DNA of 7,505 bases from an uncultured Clostridia bacterium (GTDB lineage Bacteria > Bacillota > Clostridia > Christensenellales > DTU072). Of this stretch, positions 1 through 5,640 are shown in pieces. Location of the stretch: positions 1 through 7,505 of the forward strand of contig CAKRAY010000068.1 of assembly GCA_934296355.1 (NCBI GenBank). The letters run 5' to 3'. The first letter of the stretch is position 1, and each line of letters opens with the position of its first letter. The notes beneath the pieces are model-generated. The model did not search any database. It had not been told where the DNA came from and saw only the letters and a list, made by a program, of their open reading frames with translations. Both the position numbers and the translations under genes were made by a program.

Positions 1-416
1 GCGTTATCGAAAGAACATTTAACCCCAGTGAAAAATACGAACTCGCGCATATCGAAAGAAAGAAGATGATTTATAGCTATGCCGACGACGATATTTATTA
101 CTTTATGGACGAAGAAACTTTCGATCAAGTTCCTTTGAATAAAGAATTAGTTGCGGATGCTCTTAACTTTATCAAGGAAGGAGATAAATGCGATATCGCT
201 TTCTATAAAGGTCAAGCGTTCAGTTGTGAACCCGAAAACTTTGTAGAACTTACAATCGTTTCCGCCGAACCCGGAATTCCCGGCGCAACCGCGCAACCCG
301 GAACAAAGAAGGCTGTTCTCGAAACCGGATATCAAATTCAAGTGCCTTTATTCGTAAACGAAGGCGAAACTATCCGTGTCGACACGAGAACCGGAACGTA
401 TATGTCCAGAGTATAA
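1..416 (+). CDS. efp: Elongation factor P, 3' part (5' end outside window)
   Basis: EF-P binds the ribosome between the P and E sites and relieves stalling at consecutive prolines. The frame is open from base 3 and ends at TAA 414-416, giving 137 visible codons; the family is about 185 residues, so roughly the first 48 are upstream. The missing part holds most of the N-terminal KOW domain and the tip loop with the modifiable residue, so its modification type cannot be judged. The visible part shows both OB domains, including YYFMDEETFDQVPLNKE, then EPGIPGATA, LETGYQIQVPLFVNEGE and the near-invariant C-terminus VDTRTGTYMSRV. The ATG at 66 is internal, because good EF-P sequence (KYELAHIERKKM) continues upstream of it. 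efp next to spoIIIA is a common clostridial arrangement. Identity is very secure; only the 5' end is unknown. Confidence 0.97.
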   Translation, partial: VIERTFNPSEKYELAHIERKKMIYSYADDDIYYFMDEETFDQVPLNKELVADALNFIKEGDKCDIAFYKGQAFSCEPENFVELTIVSAEPGIPGATAQPGTKKAVLETGYQIQVPLFVNEGETIRVDTRTGTYMSRV

Positions 417-447
417 TACGGCATTATCTATAAGATAATAAAAAAGC

Positions 448-483
448 ACACCGCGTAATAAAATATTGCGTGGTGTTTTTTTT
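448..483 (+). terminator. Intrinsic terminator of efp
   Basis: A 12-bp stem is formed by ACACCGCGTAAT (448-459) and ATTGCGTGGTGT (465-476), fully paired if two G-U wobbles are allowed. The loop is AAAAT, and eight T (476-483) follow, the first belonging to the stem. It lies 31 bases after the efp stop. Six A (440-445) lie just upstream of the stem, so weak termination on the reverse strand is conceivable. The T-tract runs directly into the spoIIIAA ATG at 484. Confidence 0.9.
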
Positions 484-1287
484 ATGCAAAATTTACTGGG
501 TAGTGATTTATACAGATTAGTTGATAATACGATAAGGATAAGTTCCCTTTGTGAAATACGTTTGCGTATCAACCGAAGAGTGTATTTGAAAACTGCCGAT
601 TCGGGTTTTTTCATCGACTTCAAAATAGACGAAAATTATATAAAAAAGGTGGTTCAAACCGCAACCAACGGCAGCGTTTACGCGCACGAACAAGAATTCA
701 ACCAAGGTTACATCAGTTATAAAGACGGAATTCGTATAGGCGTATGCGGAGAAGGTTTTGTCGATGAGCGTCAACGATTGGCATACAAAAAAATCACTTC
801 TTTGAATATAAGAATTCCGCATTATATTTCTCCGGAATATTCTCTTTTCGGTATTACGGAACAATTTTCAAACACGTTAATAATATCTCCGCCGTTCGGC
901 GGAAAAACTACCCTTATTCGATACCTCGCGCATGAACTTGCTTATGCAAACGACGTGACGATAATAGACGAAAGAAGTGAAATCGACATTTTTCCACATT
1001 CCGATAATCTTAGAATAGATTCTATCAAAAACGTAGATAAACTGTTCGCGATGGAAAATATCATTCGTAGTATGTCCCCGGATATAATCGTTTGCGACGA
1101 AATATACGGAGAATCTGAAATAAATGCGTTAAATCGAGCCGCATTATGCGGAATAAAAGTTCTCGCGTCATATCATGCTTCCTCATTAAAGGACGTTCCG
1201 GAAAAGTTATTAAGTATTTTTTCGGTTGTCATTACTCTTACTTCTACGCCGAAACCGGGAAGCATAGTTTCTATTGTAAGAAAATAA
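484..1287 (+). CDS. spoIIIAA: Stage III sporulation protein AA, secretion-type ATPase
   Basis: SpoIIIAA is the presumed cytoplasmic ATPase of the mother-cell SpoIIIA complex and resembles the ATPases of type II/IV secretion systems. The 267-residue product has the family N-terminal segment (CEIRLRINRRVYL, residues 23-35), a Walker A loop SPPFGGKT (135-142), the characteristic DERSE box (162-166) and a Walker B DIIVCDE (200-206). It is shorter than the B. subtilis protein (about 307 residues). I chose ATG 484; a TTG at 466 in the same frame would place six codons inside the efp terminator and is unlikely. There is no good Shine-Dalgarno: only GGTG (472-475), 8 bases upstream and inside the 3' arm of the terminator. 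No convincing sigma-E promoter was found upstream, although sigma-E control is expected from B. subtilis. First gene of the operon; its stop overlaps the next start by one base. Confidence 0.95.
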   Translation: MQNLLGSDLYRLVDNTIRISSLCEIRLRINRRVYLKTADSGFFIDFKIDENYIKKVVQTATNGSVYAHEQEFNQGYISYKDGIRIGVCGEGFVDERQRLAYKKITSLNIRIPHYISPEYSLFGITEQFSNTLIISPPFGGKTTLIRYLAHELAYANDVTIIDERSEIDIFPHSDNLRIDSIKNVDKLFAMENIIRSMSPDIIVCDEIYGESEINALNRAALCGIKVLASYHASSLKDVPEKLLSIFSVVITLTSTPKPGSIVSIVRK

Positions 1288-1730
1288 TGGCGTTTTATAT
1301 TTTTGGAGCGATTTTCATAATTTGCGGTTTTTTACTCGGTAAATATATCGAACAAGTTTACGCTACAAGAATAAAAATAATCAAACTATATAAGGACTTT
1401 TTAACGTATACGCTGAAAGAAATTAACTTATTTAATAAAGACCTATCGACCATTATAAACGAATTCTCGCCGGAATCGAAGTATAAAAGATATTTATTCG
1501 AAAAAAAGAAAACGTTATACATAAAAGCAGAGTTTCAAAATACCATTGAAAACGCCGTTACGGCAATAAAAAACGGAGATAGGGATTCGGCAATAAGAAT
1601 TATTGAAGAACAACAGTTATCCGTAGGTCAAACGCTTGTTAAAGCCGAGGAAGATTACGTAAAAAAAGGGAAACTTTTTTATAAAATCATCCCGTTGATT
1701 TGCGTCGGTATAGTGCTGTTATTGATATAA
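1287..1730 (+). CDS. spoIIIAB: Stage III sporulation protein AB
   Basis: SpoIIIAB is an inner-membrane component of the SpoIIIA-SpoIIQ channel, related to the platform protein (GspF-like) of type II secretion systems. The 147-residue product has an N-terminal membrane segment (about residues 3-18, FYIFGAIFIICGFLLG). A charged helical cytoplasmic region rich in K and E follows, and a C-terminal membrane segment (about 131-147, ending VGIVLLLI). This layout and the family-like C-terminus support the call; the B. subtilis protein is about 171 residues. Start ATG 1287 overlaps the spoIIIAA stop in the motif TAATG, so translation is probably coupled. The same frame is open back to an ATG at 1146, but that would add 47 residues overlapping spoIIIAA and spoil the N-terminal membrane anchor. 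The sequence is divergent, so the name rests partly on position between AA and AC. Confidence 0.9.
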   Translation: MAFYIFGAIFIICGFLLGKYIEQVYATRIKIIKLYKDFLTYTLKEINLFNKDLSTIINEFSPESKYKRYLFEKKKTLYIKAEFQNTIENAVTAIKNGDRDSAIRIIEEQQLSVGQTLVKAEEDYVKKGKLFYKIIPLICVGIVLLLI

Positions 1731-1744
1731 AAGAGGGTGTTTAA

Positions 1745-1942
1745 GTGGGAATAGACGTAATATTCAAAATAGCGGGAATAGGCATAATTACCGCCATTAT
1801 CAATATCATTTTAGATAAAACTGACAAAAAAGAGATTGCAACTTTGGTTAATCTCGCTTCACTTATTATTGTCCTCGTTATTGTAATCGAAATGCTTACC
1901 GGTTTATTCGATACACTGAAAAACGTATTCTATTTATCATGA
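1745..1942 (+). CDS. spoIIIAC: Stage III sporulation protein AC
   Basis: A small integral membrane protein of the SpoIIIA complex in the mother-cell membrane. The 65 residues match the usual family length. They form two membrane helices (about 5-23 and 32-55) joined by a charged turn (LDKTDKKE, residues 23-30), which is the family pattern. The start is GTG at 1745, supported by a clear Shine-Dalgarno (GAGGG in AAAGAGGGTG, 1730-1739). This is the first strong ribosome site inside the operon. The stop TGA is embedded in ATGA (1939-1942), which starts spoIIIAD. High confidence from length, topology and position. Confidence 0.93.
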   Translation: MGIDVIFKIAGIGIITAIINIILDKTDKKEIATLVNLASLIIVLVIVIEMLTGLFDTLKNVFYLS

Positions 1943-2322
1943 TTTGGAAGATTTTGGGAATAGCCTTTGTAGGCGTCGTGTCTTTTGTAATTATAAAAAA
2001 AGCGAATTCGGACGTAGCGGTTGCAATTAGCGTTGTTACAGGCGCAATAATTATAGCGCTTATACTACAAAGTATTATAGAAATTTTTGGTTTTTTCAGT
2101 GATATCGCCAATGATAGCGGAATGGACGAAACGTTAATTCGAAACGTATTCAAATTAGTCGGAGTAGGGTACTTATGTGAATACTCGGTTAGTATTTGCA
2201 ACGATTTCGACTGTCAAAGTATAGGTAAAAAAATCGAATTAGGCGGAATAGTTTCTATATTGGCAGTATCGATTCCGCTAATAAAAAATGCTATTGACGC
2301 TATAAAGGCGATTTTACCATGA
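1939..2322 (+). CDS. spoIIIAD: Stage III sporulation protein AD
   Basis: Integral membrane subunit of the SpoIIIA channel. The 127-residue product has two N-terminal membrane segments (about 4-20 and 27-50). The conserved C-terminal part has the family pattern of GYLCEYSVSICNDF (77-90), KKIELGG (97-103) and a final hydrophobic stretch ending AILP. Length is close to the B. subtilis protein (about 133). It has no visible Shine-Dalgarno and starts in a 4-base ATGA overlap with spoIIIAC, so it is probably translated by coupling. It ends in another ATGA overlap (2319-2322) with spoIIIAE. Confidence 0.94.
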   Translation: MIWKILGIAFVGVVSFVIIKKANSDVAVAISVVTGAIIIALILQSIIEIFGFFSDIANDSGMDETLIRNVFKLVGVGYLCEYSVSICNDFDCQSIGKKIELGGIVSILAVSIPLIKNAIDAIKAILP

Positions 2323-3497
2323 AGAAAGCAGTCGCAATTCTTATCGTTTGTGTTTTCACCGTATTCATCGGAGTAATTATCGGTAGCGACAACGTCGCTC
2401 ATGCGTCGGACGGAGACGAAGAGCAAAACAAAGACGTCTTAAACGAGATCATTGATTCACTCGATACGTCCGAAATGGACGAGATAATTGCCGAACTGAA
2501 CGACTACGGCTTGAATCTTAATTCGAAAGAACTGATAAACTCTGTGATATCCGGAGATTCGATAGGGTTGGAGTTCGTATTTAAGATTGTTCTATCGTTC
2601 TTTTTAGGCGATATTTCCAAATATGTCGGCGCAATGCTTCTTATCGTATGCATTTCCATAATCACGAGTATGCTTGGTTCTCTGACAAGCGATTTCAAGA
2701 GCAAACAAGTAAATAAAATAATCTATATCGTAACTTATGCGTCGGTTATAACAATCATCGTTGGTTTAATGGCTTCTGTTATTAAGGAAACCGCAGTTTT
2801 TATAGGAAAAATAACCGAGTTTAACGAAAAAGTTTTTCCGTTATTATTTACAATTATGTCTTCGCTCGGCGCAACCGGGGCAATAAGCGTATATCAACCG
2901 ACTTTATTGTTCTTTTCCGAAATCTTGTTGAAAGCCATCAACTACGTCGTCATGCCGTTGTTTTATGTAAACCTATCGTTATGTTTAGTCGGGCATCTCG
3001 GGAACGACCTAAAAATTAGCAAAATCTGTTCGGTAATAAAAAAGTTTTCCGATTGGTTACTGGGAATAATGTTCGGAGTTTTTTCCACAATCGTGACTTC
3101 AAAAGGAATTGTCGGCGCAAGCGTTGACGGTATAGCGTTGCGAGGAATCAAATATACTATCGGAGGGCATATACCCGTTATAGGAAACTACCTAAAAGAC
3201 GGTTTAGACATCGTAATCGCAAGCATGTGCGTCGTAAAAAACGCGCTTGGATATGTTGCGACGATAATAATGATAATTTTCACGTTAGGACCGTTATTAA
3301 AGAATCTTACATTGATATTAGTTATGAAAATGACTTCGGCTTTGACTGACTCGTTAGACGGCTTACGAATCTCCGACACGCTGAGCGAACTTGCCGACGT
3401 TCTCAAAACTTTTAATATCCTAATAATCGGAACGGGATTATGCGTTGTTTTAATGCTTAGCATGATTATATTGACATTGTTCCCGGGGGTAATATGA
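2319..3497 (+). CDS. spoIIIAE: Stage III sporulation protein AE
   Basis: The large polytopic membrane protein of the SpoIIIA complex. Its 392 residues agree with the usual family length (about 400). The N-terminus is a signal peptide: KK, a hydrophobic core (residues 4-22) and a likely signal-peptidase I site AHA|S after residue 29. An acidic extracytoplasmic segment follows (31-80). Then come several membrane helices, about 84-120, 133-155, 171-227, 246-262, 297-326 and 364-390. The family motif KYTIGGHIPVIGNYLKDGLD (278-297) is well preserved. The start overlaps spoIIIAD by ATGA, with AAAGG (2304-2308) as a moderate Shine-Dalgarno. The stop TGA overlaps the spoIIIAF start (3494-3497). Confidence 0.96.
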   Translation: MKKAVAILIVCVFTVFIGVIIGSDNVAHASDGDEEQNKDVLNEIIDSLDTSEMDEIIAELNDYGLNLNSKELINSVISGDSIGLEFVFKIVLSFFLGDISKYVGAMLLIVCISIITSMLGSLTSDFKSKQVNKIIYIVTYASVITIIVGLMASVIKETAVFIGKITEFNEKVFPLLFTIMSSLGATGAISVYQPTLLFFSEILLKAINYVVMPLFYVNLSLCLVGHLGNDLKISKICSVIKKFSDWLLGIMFGVFSTIVTSKGIVGASVDGIALRGIKYTIGGHIPVIGNYLKDGLDIVIASMCVVKNALGYVATIIMIIFTLGPLLKNLTLILVMKMTSALTDSLDGLRISDTLSELADVLKTFNILIIGTGLCVVLMLSMIILTLFPGVI

Positions 3498-3946
3498 AGA
3501 GAATAATATATGCGATAATCGGCTTTGTGGTGATTATGCTTGCCATAGAAACGTTAATGGCGGAGGGAAAAACAAAGAAATATGTTTACGGCACGATTAA
3601 AACCTTAATGGTGTTAACGCTTATGATTCAAATAGTGTCTTCTATAAAACAACTTAACGGAGTAAATATAGATAGCGTTACTACGTTTGAAGAAATAACA
3701 ATTCAAAACGGCTCTGATTCGCTGGTATTCGGGACAAAACTAGCGGAAAACAGATTGAAAAGTAAAGGTATCGACACGAGTATCGAACTCCGATTCGACA
3801 AAGTCAGTCAAAATATGTACGCGCAGGTAAATATAACAAGCATAAACGTAAACGAACCAAATATTATTATACAAGAAACGATAAAAAAGGAAATCAAAAC
3901 GATTTTGCACATCGAAGACGATAACGTAATGATTGTATGGAACTAA
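3494..3946 (+). CDS. spoIIIAF: Stage III sporulation protein AF
   Basis: Membrane-anchored ring-forming subunit of the SpoIIIA complex. The 150-residue product has two N-terminal membrane helices (about 4-22 and 33-51) and an extracytoplasmic domain. From residue 80 on, this domain has the alternating helix and strand pattern of ring-building motif (RBM) domains, ending in ETIKKEIKTILHIEDDNVMIVWN-like sequence split over 128-150. B. subtilis SpoIIIAF is about 206 residues, so this version is compact. A G-rich ribosome site (GGGGGT, 3485-3490) precedes ATG 3494. The last 10 bases overlap spoIIIAG. Sequence conservation is low; the name relies on topology and on its place between AE and AG. Confidence 0.9.
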   Translation: MKRIIYAIIGFVVIMLAIETLMAEGKTKKYVYGTIKTLMVLTLMIQIVSSIKQLNGVNIDSVTTFEEITIQNGSDSLVFGTKLAENRLKSKGIDTSIELRFDKVSQNMYAQVNITSINVNEPNIIIQETIKKEIKTILHIEDDNVMIVWN

Positions 3947-4335
3947 AAAAGAGATTATCCGAGTTTTTAGAAAAGATAAAAGAGCAGAAAGTTCTAAAAA
4001 TACTATTGATACTTATGATAATAGCGGTTTTGGCTCTTACATACGCTTACTTTTCTAAGAAAACAAAAGACAATAATAGGCAAACGGTTACTACCGCAAA
4101 CGCGACGATTGAAAATACCGATTTAGAAAAAAGACTCTCCGATATAATTTCCCAAATAGACGGAGTAGGTAAAACCGAAGTTTTTGTCAATTACGACGGA
4201 AACGAAAAAGTAATCGGAGCGATAATAGTCGCGGAAGGGGCGAACAGCGAAACCACTCGATTGCTTATCAACCAAGCGGCAAGAACGGCACTTAACGTAA
4301 GTTCCGATTGCATAAAAGTATATTCTATGAAATAA
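3937..4335 (+). CDS. spoIIIAG: Stage III sporulation protein AG, compact form
   Basis: SpoIIIAG forms the large ring of the SpoIIIA-SpoIIQ channel in the intermembrane space, through an RBM domain like that of EscJ/PrgK. The 132-residue product has a charged N-terminal amphipathic segment, one membrane helix (about 19-39), a linker (40-61) and a single RBM-like domain (62-130). DLEKRLSDIISQIDGVGKTEVFVNY and IGAIIVAEG, then a helix and SDCIKVYSMK, are typical. B. subtilis SpoIIIAG is about 229 residues and carries a 'beta-triangle' insertion between the two halves. Here only about five residues (DGNEK) join them, so that insertion appears absent. Start ATG 3937 overlaps spoIIIAF by 10 bases with no Shine-Dalgarno, which suggests coupling. 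Confidence 0.92.
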   Translation: MELKKRLSEFLEKIKEQKVLKILLILMIIAVLALTYAYFSKKTKDNNRQTVTTANATIENTDLEKRLSDIISQIDGVGKTEVFVNYDGNEKVIGAIIVAEGANSETTRLLINQAARTALNVSSDCIKVYSMK

Positions 4336-4354
4336 CAAAACGGAGGCATTTTTT

Positions 4355-4849
4355 ATGAAAGGAAAAGTAAACAAAAAGAAAGTTATCGTATTGATATCGT
4401 TAGTCGTGCTGCTAGCCGGCGTTGCGGTATTGAATTATTTTCTTACCGTAAAAGGTTTGCAAAATAAAGACAATCAGCAAGTTAACGCAAGTAAAGATAC
4501 GCCGACATTTTTCTCTACTTATCGAAATGACAGAACAAGCACGAGAGAACAAGAAGTATTGTACTTAGAACAACTTATCGCGGCGTCGACCACCGACGAA
4601 ACAACGAAAGCGCAAGCAAACGAATCCTACTTGGCTCTTGTAAAGTCAATGGAAACCGAAACCTGCCTCGAAGGGTTAATCAAGTCTTACGGATTCGAAG
4701 ACTGCGTAGTGACGATTAGCAACGATAACGTTAATATCGTCGTAAAAGACCAGGAATTGACCGTAGAAGAAGCCGCGCAAATACTGAGTATAGTGACTTC
4801 CGAAACAGATTATAAAGCGGCTGACGTAATAATAATACCCTATATCTAA
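4355..4849 (+). CDS. spoIIIAH: Stage III sporulation protein AH
   Basis: SpoIIIAH is the mother-cell protein whose extracytoplasmic domain binds forespore SpoIIQ, or its functional analogue, across the intermembrane space. The 164-residue product has a basic N-terminus, one membrane helix (about 9-30), a linker, and the family signature FFSTYRNDRTSTREQE (52-67). A C-terminal RBM domain follows: CLEGLIKSYGFEDCVVTIS, NVNIVV, an LTVEEAAQI helix and the end DVIIIPYI. B. subtilis SpoIIIAH is about 218 residues. The start has the clearest Shine-Dalgarno of the operon (CGGAGG, 4341-4346), after a 19-base gap. It is the last spoIIIA gene. No intrinsic terminator follows, so transcription could continue into asp23. 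Confidence 0.95.
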   Translation: MKGKVNKKKVIVLISLVVLLAGVAVLNYFLTVKGLQNKDNQQVNASKDTPTFFSTYRNDRTSTREQEVLYLEQLIAASTTDETTKAQANESYLALVKSMETETCLEGLIKSYGFEDCVVTISNDNVNIVVKDQELTVEEAAQILSIVTSETDYKAADVIIIPYI

Positions 4850-4870
4850 GCAATAAAGAAAAAACAATTA

Positions 4871-4936
4871 CTTGATTTATCGGAGCAGTTATGATATACT
4901 CATATAAAATGAAAAACAATGCTCCGATGAATCAAG
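4871..4936 (+). repeat. 17-nt inverted repeat enclosing asp23 promoter and start
   Basis: The left arm is CTTGATTTATCGGAGCA (4871-4887) and the right arm TGCTCCGATGAATCAAG (4920-4936). They are reverse complements at 16 of 17 positions, and the exception is a G-U pair in RNA. The spacer is 32 bases. In RNA reading through from spoIIIAH, the hairpin would pair the Shine-Dalgarno CGGAG (4881-4885) of the start at 4891 and also the ATG at 4927. No T-run follows, so it is not a standard terminator for the + strand. It may be an mRNA structure or a DNA operator. Confidence 0.85.
4872..4900 (+). promoter_or_regulatory. Probable sigma-A promoter of asp23-nusB-folD-xseA
   Basis: TTGATT (4872-4877) and TATACT (4895-4900) are separated by exactly 17 bases, and TG at 4892-4893 gives an extended -10 (TGaTATACT). 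Transcription should start near 4906-4908, which would make the in-frame ATG at 4909 nearly leaderless. The -35 lies in the left arm of the inverted repeat. Placement before housekeeping genes and after the sporulation operon fits. Prediction from sequence only. Confidence 0.6.
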
Positions 4937-5226
4937 AACGTATCGTCGCAAATACGAATATTATTACCTCTTTAGCAAATAATGCCATTATTAACACGGA
5001 GGGCGTGGCGACGGGAAAAGTAAATTCGAAAAAAATCAGAAACGTAGGCGTCTTTATTAATAAGGACGCTGTTTCCATAGACGTTTACGTTGACGTAGTT
5101 TTCGGATACAACGTTTCTCGGGTAGCGTGCGTTTTGCAAGAAAAAATTATTAACGACGTAAAAAACAACACAGGATTAAACGTGAAAAACGTTAACGTTA
5201 ACGTGGTTAACGTTATTTTTAATTAA
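4891..5226 (+). CDS. Asp23/Gls24 family envelope stress protein
   Basis: Asp23/Gls24 (DUF322) proteins are small soluble proteins, often membrane-associated and linked to envelope stress; a member commonly lies between spoIIIAH and nusB in Clostridia. The product is 111 residues. It shows the family layout of an N-terminal helix ending in EGVATG (37-42), then strands NVGVFINKDAVSIDVYVDVVFGYNVSRVACVLQEKI split over 50-85, and a C-terminal strand with repeated V and N. Three in-frame ATGs are possible: 4891 (Shine-Dalgarno GGAG at 4882-4885), 4909 and 4927. If the promoter at 4872-4900 is active, its transcript cannot include the first start, so 4909 or 4927 (105 or 99 residues) may be used. 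The exact role is not known from sequence. Confidence 0.85.
   Translation: MIYSYKMKNNAPMNQERIVANTNIITSLANNAIINTEGVATGKVNSKKIRNVGVFINKDAVSIDVYVDVVFGYNVSRVACVLQEKIINDVKNNTGLNVKNVNVNVVNVIFN
5193..5220 (+). terminator. Terminator-like hairpin at the 3' end of asp23
   Basis: A perfect 10-bp stem TAACGTTAAC (5193-5202) and GTTAACGTTA (5206-5215) with loop GTG is followed by five T (5216-5220). It lies inside the last asp23 codons and just before nusB. The stem is AT-rich, so it may be only a weak terminator or attenuator. It may also be a by-product of the repeated codons GTT AAC that encode the V/N-rich C-terminus. Confidence 0.4.
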
Positions 5227-5232
5227 GGAAAA

Positions 5233-5637
5233 ATGAGTAGAAAAATAGCAAGAGAATACGCATATAAACTTATTTTTGAGTTTTTGTTTTCCAATACGGT
5301 AAATAACAGAACTTACGAATTGTTTAAGTGCGCCGATTTAGACGATAATGATATAGAGTATTTAGAAAAAGTTTATTCCGGTGTAACCGCTAATTACACC
5401 GACCTTTTGGAAACGATTTCTCACTATTAGCACGGTTTTGCCATCGATAGAATTTACAAAGCGGATTTAAGCGCGTTATTGTTGGCGATTTACGAAATGA
5501 AATATATGAAAGACATACCGTTATCCGTTTCTATTAACGAGGCGATAATTATCGTAAAAAAATATTCGACCGATAAAAGTCATACTTTTGTTAACGGTAT
5601 TCTTGCTTCGGTTTACAAAGACTTATCAAAGGATTAA
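5233..5637 (+). pseudogene. nusB: NusB antitermination factor, interrupted by in-frame TAG
   Basis: NusB, with NusE (ribosomal protein S10), binds boxA RNA and supports antitermination of rRNA operons. The frame from ATG 5233 (Shine-Dalgarno AAGGA, 5226-5230) to TAA 5635-5637 gives 134 codons, the normal NusB length, but codon 66 is TAG (5428-5430). The first part has the basic N-terminal motif SRKIAREYAYKLIFEF (2-17). The part after TAG has the family core: FAIDRI (69-74), YEMKYMKDIP (87-96), SINEAI (100-105) and HTFVNGIL (117-124). Both halves are well preserved, so the stop is a recent nonsense mutation, a sequencing error, or a codon read through. Without readthrough only a 65-residue fragment is made. 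I list it as a pseudogene by convention; true status is open. folD follows after 3 bases. Confidence 0.85.
5428..5430 (+). other. In-frame TAG codon within nusB
   Basis: This TAG follows a Tyr codon and precedes CAC. It falls in the weakly conserved linker just before the DRI motif of NusB. A single base change from TTG (Leu), CAG (Gln), AAG (Lys) or TAT/TAC (Tyr) would explain it. All twelve gene ends visible in the window use TAA (nine) or TGA (three). Confidence 0.9.
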
Positions 5638-5640
5638 AAC

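Noticed and set aside
412..417. TATAAT matching a perfect sigma-A -10 box at the efp stop codon
   Set aside because: No -35-like sequence lies about 17 bases upstream (389-394 reads AACCGG), and the efp terminator downstream would stop the transcript at the spoIIIAA start.
466..483. TTG at 466 as the spoIIIAA start
   Set aside because: It adds six residues encoded by the terminator arm and T-tract, has no Shine-Dalgarno, and gives no family-like sequence.
398..490. Candidate sigma-E promoters before spoIIIAA (GTATATGT/CATTATCT at 398-429; AAAATATT/TATGCAAA at 460-490)
   Set aside because: The first pair matches the consensus poorly and lies upstream of the terminator. The second would start transcription inside the gene, downstream of ATG 484.
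1146..1286. Upstream extension of spoIIIAB to ATG 1146
   Set aside because: This would overlap spoIIIAA by 142 bases with sequence unlike the family. The start at 1287 gives the expected N-terminal membrane helix and a TAATG junction.
4871..4936. The inverted repeat as a conventional terminator of spoIIIA
   Set aside because: No T-run follows the right arm on the + strand, and the spacer of 32 bases is too long for a typical intrinsic terminator.
5233..5637. Genome-wide reassignment of UAG as a firm conclusion
   Set aside because: Only one internal TAG is seen across about 2,300 codons of conserved genes. Absence of TAG among twelve stops is expected fairly often in an AT-rich genome, so this remains one hypothesis among several.
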